From positions 33,962-97,961 of the forward strand of contig NZ_GL891992.1 in the NCBI RefSeq assembly GCF_000213555.1: DNA of 64,000 nt. The letters are read 5' to 3'. Below, piece by piece: positions 1 to 6,963 of this stretch; position 1 is the first letter of the stretch; each line of letters opens with the position of its first letter. The notes beneath the pieces were generated by a model, which searched no databases, was not told the origin of the DNA, and saw nothing but the letters and a program-made list of their open reading frames with translations. This stretch comes from Dysgonomonas gadei ATCC BAA-286. Lineage in GTDB: Bacteria; Bacteroidota; Bacteroidia; Bacteroidales; Dysgonomonadaceae. Position numbers and translations under genes: made by a program.

Positions 1-183
1 AGTCTTGAGATTACTGAAATCCCACAGCTGATCTTTGCCAGCATTGCCGGGATCTCTATATTCTACCTGTTGTTTTATTAACACATCACCGGGACGAAGA
101 TGGTTGTGAGAACTGTTCAATTGACTAAAACCGGGTAATGCTACCCACAGGGATAGCAGGACGAGAATTTGGGCAAGATTCAT
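1..183 (-). CDS. Secreted protein of unknown function, N-terminal 61 residues only
   Basis: An open frame starts at ATG (complement of 181-183) and runs off the left edge of the window. The first 20 or so residues form a signal peptide: a short N-terminus, a hydrophobic core, and a G-F-S-Q cleavage site. The mature start reads R-P-G-D-V, then K-Q-Q-V-E-Y, then W-D-F. I have the impression that similar openings occur in large exported Bacteroidales proteins, but I cannot assign a family or function. The rest of the gene is outside the window. Confidence 0.6.
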   Translation of the reverse strand, partial: MNLAQILVLLSLWVALPGFSQLNSSHNHLRPGDVLIKQQVEYRDPGNAGKDQLWDFSNLKT

Positions 184-360
184 AGTTAAGATATTAATTA
201 TTAGTCTTTAAATTACGATTTCAGGTACTTTATATAAAGAGAAATGTTTCTCTTTTTATCATATAGATAAATGTCTCCTTCATATTTCACAAACAAAATA
301 TAAAAATAACATAATTTAATTAATATTTAATATTTGATAGCAGGTTTTAAAACATAAAAA

Positions 361-522
361 TTGTGTAAAGAAATGATCCGATCCGGTTATGCATGCAATT
401 ACAAATACTCAAAAGGTAAATATTACATCAAGCTTCAGGAGAAAGCCAAAGCTGATAAAAGAGGTCTTTGGAAAGATAATAATGCTGTCGATCCGTGGCA
501 GTGGAGAAAGGAGAAAAGAATT
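361..522 (+). pseudogene. Remnant of a thermonuclease-family (SNase-like) gene, C-terminal part
   Basis: The frame encodes what looks like the last third of a staphylococcal-nuclease domain: M-I-R-S-G-Y-A, then K-A-K-A-D-K-R-G-L-W, then D-P-W-Q-W-R-K. These match the conserved end of SNase proteins. The N-terminal two thirds, with the catalytic Arg/Glu and Ca-binding Asp residues, are missing. A stop lies in frame at 355-357 and there is no ATG, only TTG at 361. After the W-R-K motif the frame continues for about 25 low-complexity residues to a stop at 597, probably after a frameshift. I read it as a dead gene fragment. Confidence 0.6.
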
Positions 523-626
523 TTAGATTTAAAAATATACTTAAAACTCAGGTTGAAAGAATTTCTAAATATATTAATGATTATCAATCACTCTTAGCTT
601 CGTGTTAATGCACTATCATTTTACAT

Positions 627-658
627 AAAAAAAGAGAAGTTTTCACTTCTCTTTTTTA
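627..658. terminator. Intrinsic terminator hairpin
   Basis: AAAAGAGAAGT and ACTTCTCTTTT form a stem with a 3-4 nt loop, flanked by A-tracts on the left and T-tracts on the right, so it could work in both directions. It lies between the nuclease remnant (plus) and the small lipoprotein gene (minus), which converge here. Confidence 0.7.
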
Positions 659-730
659 TTTCTATAAAGCCGCTCCATCTACCTAGATAACCGTTCTAAA
701 ATTATCCATAATTATAATACCATGAAAAAC

Positions 731-1105
731 TTAAAACTTATATTTTAATCCGAACAGATGTCCGTTATTTTGATTTCCTAAACTCTTTTGATATTGATAC
801 ATTCCTGCTGTTTCACTGATAGTTATAGCTCCTTCGTCTTCATTTATCACAAAGCTGCTGCTTGAATATGACTCACCATCGAGGGTAACTTTGAATATTT
901 CAAAACCAGAAGGCTTACCTCCAATATATGAAGGGGTACTAATTACTCCAGTCATGGATGGACCTATATCCGTCATGCCTGTGTAGTAAAGGGCGAAATC
1001 TGTTTCATCGGTAGTTTCCGTATCATCACATGCCGCAAAAAAGATAAGTGATAATACTATCGACAAGATGAGTAATAGTTTGGATTTAGAAATAATTATG
1101 TTCAT
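731..1105 (-). CDS. Small lipoprotein, possibly a truncated or fused product
   Basis: The protein of about 124 residues starts with a lipoprotein signal: a hydrophobic stretch, then the lipobox F-A-A-C with Cys26, followed by an acidic D-D-T-E-T-T-D-E-T-D linker typical of surface-exposed Bacteroidetes lipoproteins. The middle part (G-G-K-P-S-G-F-E-I-F-K-V-T-L-D-G) resembles the N-terminal repeat of surface glycan-binding lipoproteins. The last 12 or so residues end in F-G-L-K-Y-K-F, which is how outer-membrane beta-barrels end, and a lipoprotein this short would not be expected to end that way. I chose the second Met as start because it directly precedes the signal sequence. Function unknown. 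Confidence 0.5.
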   Translation of the reverse strand: MNIIISKSKLLLILSIVLSLIFFAACDDTETTDETDFALYYTGMTDIGPSMTGVISTPSYIGGKPSGFEIFKVTLDGESYSSSSFVINEDEGAITISETAGMYQYQKSLGNQNNGHLFGLKYKF

Positions 1106-1681
1106 AGTATACATATTTAAATTAACATGTTATAGTTCGCATTTATATCATTTTTTCATTAATTGTGACTTTGGTTAACATCCGTCTTGTATAATTAGGA
1201 GTGAAAACTAATATAGGGAAGAAAAATTACGGCCGTTATGATAAAGCTCGAAAGCATTATTGTCGGACTGAATGTGGCTCCATCTATATGAAGAATCATC
1301 ATTGAACAAACAAAAAGAAAATTACAAATAGAGTAGATATAATACCGCATATTTTCTTAGCTTAGACTTTAAGTATTGTATTATCAAAGATACATCCCTA
1401 ATCTGCAGGTGTGAGTTAAAATCATCCAGACTTATATTGATTTTACTTATTTGATATCATTTTTATTGAATGTAATATCACTTTTATCCAAAACCCCACT
1501 TGGAGTGATGAAAAGACATCGTATTAAGTGGTTGAAAAGGGTATAGTTCCTTTTTACTAATAGAGAAAGAACTAAAGTGCATTCAGGACAATTTATAAAA
1601 TCCGTAAAGTTTTTTTAGTACAAGTCAAACCATAGCACCATTTAACCATTCAATCACTCAACCGTACAACCCGTGCATGCA
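1106..1681. other. Gene-poor spacer, about 580 nt
   Basis: I find no credible gene here. On the plus strand around 1229-1305 a short frame reads Y-G-R-Y-D-K-A-R-K-H-Y-C-R-T-E-C-G, which could be decayed coding sequence (zinc-ribbon-like), but it has no start and stops after about 25 residues. The remainder is AT-rich and unstructured. Confidence 0.4.
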
Positions 1682-1717
1682 AAAAAAGCTGTATTTTTTT
1701 TAAAATACAGCTTTTTT
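1682..1717. terminator. Terminator downstream of the P-type ATPase
   Basis: AAAAAAGCTGTATTTT pairs with AAAATACAGCTTTTTT across a loop of about 4 T residues. It begins 26 nt after the stop codon of the minus-strand ATPase gene, and the T-run lies on the proper side when read on the minus strand. Confidence 0.8.
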
Positions 1718-1742
1718 GTTTTGTGAGTTATGATCCGGTCTG

Positions 1743-4442
1743 TTATTTATCAGTTTTTTTATCCATTAGTCTCATAACCCATTTCTCAGCCTCCACTATA
1801 ATGAAGATAATAAACCCAAAAACGAATGGATATATCCAGAAATGTAATGGTAGTTTAACCGTTCCGAAAACTTGATTCATAAACGGGATATATGTTATCA
1901 CTAGTTGTAACAAGATAAGCAATCCCGAAACAACAAATACGGCCTTGTTGCCGAAAAAGTCTCCAGAGAAGGCAGATTTGCGGATGCTGCGGCTATTATA
2001 CAAGTGAAACATCTGGGTGATTACAATAGTCTGTATTGTTACGGTTCTGACAATATCTTCACTTACACCATTATTCAACAAGTATAGGTTCAATAACAAA
2101 GTTCCTCCTCCGATAAGAACAGAAACGAACAAAATACGCCATATAAAGTATCCGTCTAATAATGGTGTTTGTGGAGAACGCGGCGGTTGCTTCATTGTAT
2201 CCGGTTCTAGTTTCTCGAACGCGAGAGCCAGAGAGATAGTTACTGATGTTACCATATTAACCCAAAGTATTTGTATAGGAGTAAGCGGCATAAGCGTTCC
2301 GAACAATATACTGGCTATGATCAGAAAGCTTTCAGCCCCATTAGTAGGCAATATGAACAAGATAGTTTTCTTAAGATTATCATACACTCTTCTTCCTTCT
2401 TCTACCGCAGCAGCAATAGTCGAGAAGTTGTCATCTGCCAATACCATCTCCGCTGCATCTTTAGTTACCTCAGTACCTTTTATGCCCATTGCTATACCTA
2501 CATCCGCTTTTTTTAGCGCCGGGGCATCATTTACTCCGTCCCCTGTCATAGCACATATTATATTACGGGCCTGTAAAGCTTTCACCAAACGGAGTTTGTG
2601 TTCGGGGCTGGTACGTGCGAAAATGTTATATTCGACTGCTGCCGATTCTAATTCTTCATCTGTCATCTGTTCAATGGCTTTCCCTTCCAAAGCCTTGATT
2701 CCATCGCCAATTCCCATTTCCAGTCCTATCGATTTTGCTGTCTCGATATGATCTCCGGTTATCATTTTTACAGTTATACCCGCTTCAGAACACTGTTTTA
2801 TTGCTTCAATAGCCTCTTCTCTTGGAGGATCAATGATCCCTGCCAGACCGAGAAACGTAACGTCCTCGTGTAAATCTTCATGCGAGAGGTTTTTTTTGTC
2901 TTTGGTTACTATTTTATATGCCCCCCCGATTACACGTTGGCCTTTGCCGGCCAATCCGGTAATTGCATTCTCCCAGTTCTGTCGATCGAATGGTTTCTCT
3001 CCGCTCAGTGATAGTTCTTTGCCTGCCATATCCAGCAGACGGTCGGGCGCACCTTTTATATATATAATATTTTTATCTTCTGCTTCAACCAGGGTAGCCA
3101 TGTACTTATATTCCGAATCGAATGGAATAGTTGCAATTCTATCTGTTTCGTGATGATCTACAGAAGCCTTCTCATATAAAGTTATGAGTGCACCTTCAGT
3201 GGGATCACCTTTTATGTACCAGTTATCCTCTTCATCTTTTCCAAGAGAGGCTTCGTTACATATGTAAAAACAGCCTATGAGGCTATCCAGCACCGATTCG
3301 GCATTGAAGTCAACAATCTCATTATCTTTAACAACATCTCCAACGGGAGAATATCCTGTACCTGTTATACTAAACTGATCGTCACTTGTAACAAGAGTCT
3401 TGACTGTCATTTCATTTTTAGTCAGAGTCCCGGTCTTATCAGAACAGATGACTGCTACCGAACCCAGCGTCTCTACCGATGGTAAAGTGCGGACTATAGC
3501 CTTTCGTTTTGCCATATTCTGTACGCCGATAGCCAATATTATTGATAGAATGGCAGGAAGCCCTTCGGGAATAGCAGCAATAGCAAGTCCGATTACGGAC
3601 ATTAATAACTCGCCTGTATCGTAGTGACGATAAAAATATCCGAAAATGAAAACCAATACAGCGATGGCAATTATTACGAAAGATACGGTTTTGCCAAACT
3701 TAGCTGTCTGTCGCAGCAAGGGTGTAGTAATAAGTTTTACTTCCGACATCATACGGTTTATCTTTCCGATTTCCGTATTTTGTCCCGTAGCAACAACTAT
3801 GCCCATTCCTGTTCCTGCACTAACTGTAGTTGTAGAAAAGGCCATATTGTCCCTGTCTCCTAAAGGGGTATCCACGGCTATTGCTCCTACATTCTTTTGC
3901 GATGGGATGGATTCTCCGGTTAAAGCGGATTCTTCTATTCTCAGATTATCTGATTTTATCAGCCTGAGGTCGGCCGGAATCTTATCTCCGGGATGAAGGA
4001 TAACCAAATCTCCCACAGCCAGATGCGAGGCCCCTATTTCCAGCCTTTTTCCGTCCCTTACGATTTGGGCTGTATGAGACAACATCTTCTTTATATCTTC
4101 CAATGCCTTTTCAGCCTTATTTTCCTGAAAGTATCCGATGCACGCGTTCACTACGGCTACAATTACAATTACGACAGTATCAGCCCAATGTCCCAGGAAT
4201 GCCGTAACTATAGCAGCTATAAGCAGGATATAAATAAGAATATCGTTGAAGTGCTTGAAAAAGCGTAACAATCGGCTTTCTTTTTTCTTTTCCGGAAGGA
4301 TATTTTCTCCGAATTGAGCAAGCCGTTCATTAGCATCTTTTTCCGGCAAGCCTTTTGTCGCATTAGTTGTTAGTAACTCTATAACTTCACCGACTTCGAG
4401 AGAATGCCAGTTGTTATTACATAATGTTTTTTCTTTCCCCAT
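1743..4442 (-). CDS. Cation-transporting P-type ATPase (type II, Ca2+-ATPase-like)
   Basis: This 899-residue inner-membrane pump has the full type II layout. An N-terminal cation-ATPase domain comes first, then membrane pairs, the actuator motif T-G-E-S (residues 175-178) and the membrane-4 motif P-E-G-L (292-295). The phosphorylation site D-K-T-G-T-L-T has Asp335, and the hinge motif T-G-D-G-V-N-D-A-P lies near residue 630. A C-terminal four-helix membrane domain completes it. The family couples ATP hydrolysis to export of Ca2+ or another cation. In membrane helix 6 the motif reads W-V-N-M-V-T-S, so the acidic residue of SERCA-type N-L-V-T-D is a Ser here; the ion may not be Ca2+. The gene stands alone, with a terminator after it and no regulator beside it. 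Confidence 0.9.
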   Translation of the reverse strand: MGKEKTLCNNNWHSLEVGEVIELLTTNATKGLPEKDANERLAQFGENILPEKKKESRLLRFFKHFNDILIYILLIAAIVTAFLGHWADTVVIVIVAVVNACIGYFQENKAEKALEDIKKMLSHTAQIVRDGKRLEIGASHLAVGDLVILHPGDKIPADLRLIKSDNLRIEESALTGESIPSQKNVGAIAVDTPLGDRDNMAFSTTTVSAGTGMGIVVATGQNTEIGKINRMMSEVKLITTPLLRQTAKFGKTVSFVIIAIAVLVFIFGYFYRHYDTGELLMSVIGLAIAAIPEGLPAILSIILAIGVQNMAKRKAIVRTLPSVETLGSVAVICSDKTGTLTKNEMTVKTLVTSDDQFSITGTGYSPVGDVVKDNEIVDFNAESVLDSLIGCFYICNEASLGKDEEDNWYIKGDPTEGALITLYEKASVDHHETDRIATIPFDSEYKYMATLVEAEDKNIIYIKGAPDRLLDMAGKELSLSGEKPFDRQNWENAITGLAGKGQRVIGGAYKIVTKDKKNLSHEDLHEDVTFLGLAGIIDPPREEAIEAIKQCSEAGITVKMITGDHIETAKSIGLEMGIGDGIKALEGKAIEQMTDEELESAAVEYNIFARTSPEHKLRLVKALQARNIICAMTGDGVNDAPALKKADVGIAMGIKGTEVTKDAAEMVLADDNFSTIAAAVEEGRRVYDNLKKTILFILPTNGAESFLIIASILFGTLMPLTPIQILWVNMVTSVTISLALAFEKLEPDTMKQPPRSPQTPLLDGYFIWRILFVSVLIGGGTLLLNLYLLNNGVSEDIVRTVTIQTIVITQMFHLYNSRSIRKSAFSGDFFGNKAVFVVSGLLILLQLVITYIPFMNQVFGTVKLPLHFWIYPFVFGFIIFIIVEAEKWVMRLMDKKTDK

Positions 4443-4503
4443 ATTATTTTTGATTTTATTTATCAGGATTGATAATCTATCATTTCATCCTAAAAAAGGA
4501 CGT

Positions 4504-4511
4504 TAGCTTTG
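4504..4511 (+). promoter_or_regulatory. Possible -7 element upstream of a tiny ORF
   Basis: TAGCTTTG matches the Bacteroidetes -7 consensus TAnnTTTG and lies 30 nt before the ATG of the 34-codon frame at 4541. No clear -33 TTTG is visible upstream, so support is limited. Confidence 0.3.
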
Positions 4512-4540
4512 TACAATTCCTTATTTTAACAATTGAACAA

Positions 4541-4645
4541 ATGAAAAAGTTTCAATTTTTTAGCAATAGAGTCCCAGAATGCTATCTGAAAAATAAATAC
4601 GAGATTATTGGATTTATTTGTGAGGTATCGAATTATAAAGTATAA
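4541..4645 (+). CDS. Possible 34-residue protein or gene stub
   Basis: ATG at 4541 opens a 34-codon frame ending at TAA (4643-4645). It begins M-K-K-F-Q-F-F and contains two Cys residues; no membrane segment or known motif is visible. The only support is its placement 30 nt after a TAGCTTTG promoter-like element. It could equally be the decayed 5' end of a lost gene or chance. Confidence 0.2.
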   Translation: MKKFQFFSNRVPECYLKNKYEIIGFICEVSNYKV

Positions 4646-4689
4646 CCCCGGATTCGGAGCCACTCATTGAAGGTTAAAGCTCTTGGCCC

Positions 4690-4735
4690 ATAATAAGAAA
4701 AAGCCACCTATTCAGCGACTTTTTCAATTCTTTAG
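4690..4735 (-). terminator. Weak terminator-like hairpin after tRNA-Gln
   Basis: On the minus strand GAAAAAG pairs with CTTTTTC about 15 nt apart, ending in T-rich sequence, 15-60 nt beyond the 3' end of the tRNA. The inner part pairs poorly, so this is tentative. Confidence 0.35.
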
Positions 4736-4750
4736 TTTTATGAACTTCGT

Positions 4751-4820
4751 TGTCTCACCAGGACTCGAACCTAGACAGGCAGTACCAAAAACTGCAGTGC
4801 TACCATTACACCATGAGACA
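4751..4820 (-). tRNA. tRNA-Gln (anticodon TTG)
   Basis: On the minus strand the sequence folds as a cloverleaf. The acceptor strands TGTCTCA and TGAGACA pair, the anticodon stem GCAGT/ACTGC holds the loop TTTTGGT (anticodon TTG), and the T-arm contains GGTTCGAGTCC. The CCA end is not encoded. It reads CAA (and by wobble CAG) glutamine codons. Confidence 0.92.
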
Positions 4821-5151
4821 AACATTTGCTTTTCTTAAAGCGATACAAAAGTATATGTTTTTTTGTAAAAAACAAAAAAAATATCTCATTTTTCAACTTT
4901 CACATGTTAATCGACCGATTCAAAAGGAGTTGTGACCTGATATTTATATTTTTTGAACAATAAGTTTCACCTATTTCGGGTACATCAGAGTACATTTGTA
5001 ATATCCGGCAAAATAAAAAACACATAAAACTTAAGGAGTAGTAAATGCCTGCATATACGAGAAAACATGAGAAATATCGCAAGTATAAAAAATTTGAAAT
5101 TCAAAAATAAAATTATATTGTATAATACCTAAAAATAAACACTTTATTTAA
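4821..5151. other. Spacer without a recognisable gene
   Basis: This AT-rich stretch separates tRNA-Gln from the glycosidase cluster. A 60-codon minus-strand frame at 4900-5082 shows no family resemblance or promoter and I do not call it. The promoter for the downstream GH2 gene should lie at about 5100-5150, but I see no clear TAnnTTTG element. Confidence 0.4.
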
Positions 5152-6954
5152 ATGAAGAAGATTCTTATTTTAGCTTTGGTCTTATCGAGCACCAGTTTAT
5201 TCGCTCAATGGAAGCCCGTAGGGGATAAACTCAAAACCAGGTGGGCGGAAACCCTTAATCCAAACAATGTATTACCTGAATATCCGCGTCCGATTATGGA
5301 ACGTTCGGACTGGACAAACCTGAACGGACTCTGGGAATATGCTATTTTGCCTGTAGGAAAACAAGAACCTCAGAAATTTGACGGACAGATATTGGTCCCT
5401 TTTGCTGTGGAGTCAAGTTTGTCCGGAGTACAAAAAGAACTGGGTAAAGAAAAAGAACTATGGTATAAACGAACTTTTACGGTTCCTTCAAATTGGAAGG
5501 GCAAGAAAATTCTATTGCATTTTGGAGCCGTAGACTGGAAAACCGAGGTGTTTATAAATGACATTAAGATTGGTTCCCATACCGGAGGATATACTCCGTT
5601 CAGTTTCGATATCACACCCTATCTGACTTCCGGAAATCAAAAGCTGGTAGTCAAAGTCTGGGACCCTACAGATGATGGCGACCAGGCCAGGGGAAAACAA
5701 ATCAAGAATCCGCATGGAATCTGGTATACTCCTGTATCGGGCATCTGGCAGACTGTATGGATGGAACCTGTGGCAGAAAAGCATATTGCAGCCATCAAAA
5801 CAATTCCCAATATAGACAAAAACCAGTTATCTATTGATATCTGTACAGAAGGTACTACTCCCGGAGATATAATAGAAGTGACAGTAAAAGACGGAGTGAA
5901 AACTGTAGCAACAAGCAAATTTGCCGCAGGACAATCTTCCGACATAAACATTCCGGACCTAAAACTCTGGTCTCCTGAAACTCCATTCCTGTACGACCTG
6001 GAAGTTACCCTATACAATAATGGTAAGGCAGCCGATAAAGTGAAAAGCTATGCTGCCATGCGCAAAATCTCCTCGAAAAGAGATGCCAACGGCATCTACC
6101 GTTTTCAGTTGAATAACAAGGATTATTTCCAGTTCGGCCCGTTAGATCAGGGTTGGTGGCCTGACGGGCTATATACTGCCCCTACCGATGAAGCGCTGGC
6201 GTATGATATTCAGAAAACAAAGGATTTCGGGTTCAATATGATCCGCAAACATGTAAAGGTTGAGCCTGCTCGCTGGTACACACATTGCGACCGTCTTGGA
6301 ATCCTCGTTTGGCAGGATATGCCCAATGGCGGGCCATCGCCTCAGTGGCAAATGCATAATCATTTCAACGGTGTGGAAGTGCAACGTTCTATCGAATCTG
6401 AAAATGTATACCGCAAAGAATGGAGAGAAATTATGGATTATCTGATTTCATATCCTTCAATTGTAGTATGGGTTCCGTTCAATGAAGCATGGGGACAATT
6501 CAAAACACCTGAAATTGTAGCGTGGACCAAGAATCACGACCCTTCCCGCCTGGTAAATCCGGCCAGTGGCGGCAATCATTACCATGTAGGGGATATGATA
6601 GACTTGCACAACTATCCGGGACCGGATATGTTCCTTTTCGATGCCAAAAGAGCGAATGTACTGGGAGAATATGGCGGCATTGGCTTACCTCTCGAAAATC
6701 ACCTTTGGCAGACCGACAAAAACTGGGGATATGTTCAATTTAAAAATGCAAAAGAAGTTACAGATGAATATATCAAATACGCAGAAATATTAAAAGGTTT
6801 TATCAAAAGAGGATTCACAGCTGCAGTTTATACCCAGACAACTGACGTAGAAGGCGAAATAAACGGATTGATGACATATGACCGCAAAGTTATCAAACTG
6901 GAAGAACCCCGACTAAGACAAATTAACCTGGAAATATGTAATTCTTTGAAATAA
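5152..6954 (+). CDS. Secreted glycoside hydrolase family 2 protein (beta-galactosidase/glucuronidase-like)
   Basis: The 600-residue protein has a signal peptide (residues 1-18, cleaved at F-A-Q). A GH2 sugar-binding jelly-roll follows (about 50-210), then an immunoglobulin-like domain (about 215-310) and a TIM barrel. The GH2 acid/base motif N-E-A-W-G puts the catalytic Glu at residue 445; the likely nucleophile is Glu506 in L-G-E-Y-G-G. It is much shorter than LacZ and lacks the C-terminal domains, as in many Bacteroidetes GH2 enzymes. The substrate cannot be read from sequence. It is followed after 9 nt by the DUF4965 gene and then a GH127 gene, so it probably removes a terminal sugar from the same plant-type glycan in the periplasm. 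Confidence 0.9.
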   Translation: MKKILILALVLSSTSLFAQWKPVGDKLKTRWAETLNPNNVLPEYPRPIMERSDWTNLNGLWEYAILPVGKQEPQKFDGQILVPFAVESSLSGVQKELGKEKELWYKRTFTVPSNWKGKKILLHFGAVDWKTEVFINDIKIGSHTGGYTPFSFDITPYLTSGNQKLVVKVWDPTDDGDQARGKQIKNPHGIWYTPVSGIWQTVWMEPVAEKHIAAIKTIPNIDKNQLSIDICTEGTTPGDIIEVTVKDGVKTVATSKFAAGQSSDINIPDLKLWSPETPFLYDLEVTLYNNGKAADKVKSYAAMRKISSKRDANGIYRFQLNNKDYFQFGPLDQGWWPDGLYTAPTDEALAYDIQKTKDFGFNMIRKHVKVEPARWYTHCDRLGILVWQDMPNGGPSPQWQMHNHFNGVEVQRSIESENVYRKEWREIMDYLISYPSIVVWVPFNEAWGQFKTPEIVAWTKNHDPSRLVNPASGGNHYHVGDMIDLHNYPGPDMFLFDAKRANVLGEYGGIGLPLENHLWQTDKNWGYVQFKNAKEVTDEYIKYAEILKGFIKRGFTAAVYTQTTDVEGEINGLMTYDRKVIKLEEPRLRQINLEICNSLK

Positions 6955-6963
6955 ATATATTAA

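Noticed and set aside
2017..2751. 244-codon plus-strand frame inside the P-type ATPase gene
   Set aside because: It is antisense to strongly conserved ATPase motifs, has no family resemblance, and is what the codon bias of the real gene produces.
4900..5082. 60-codon minus-strand frame downstream of tRNA-Gln
   Set aside because: Cys/Tyr/Phe-rich composition typical of AT-rich non-coding DNA, no recognised domain, no promoter or conserved neighbour.
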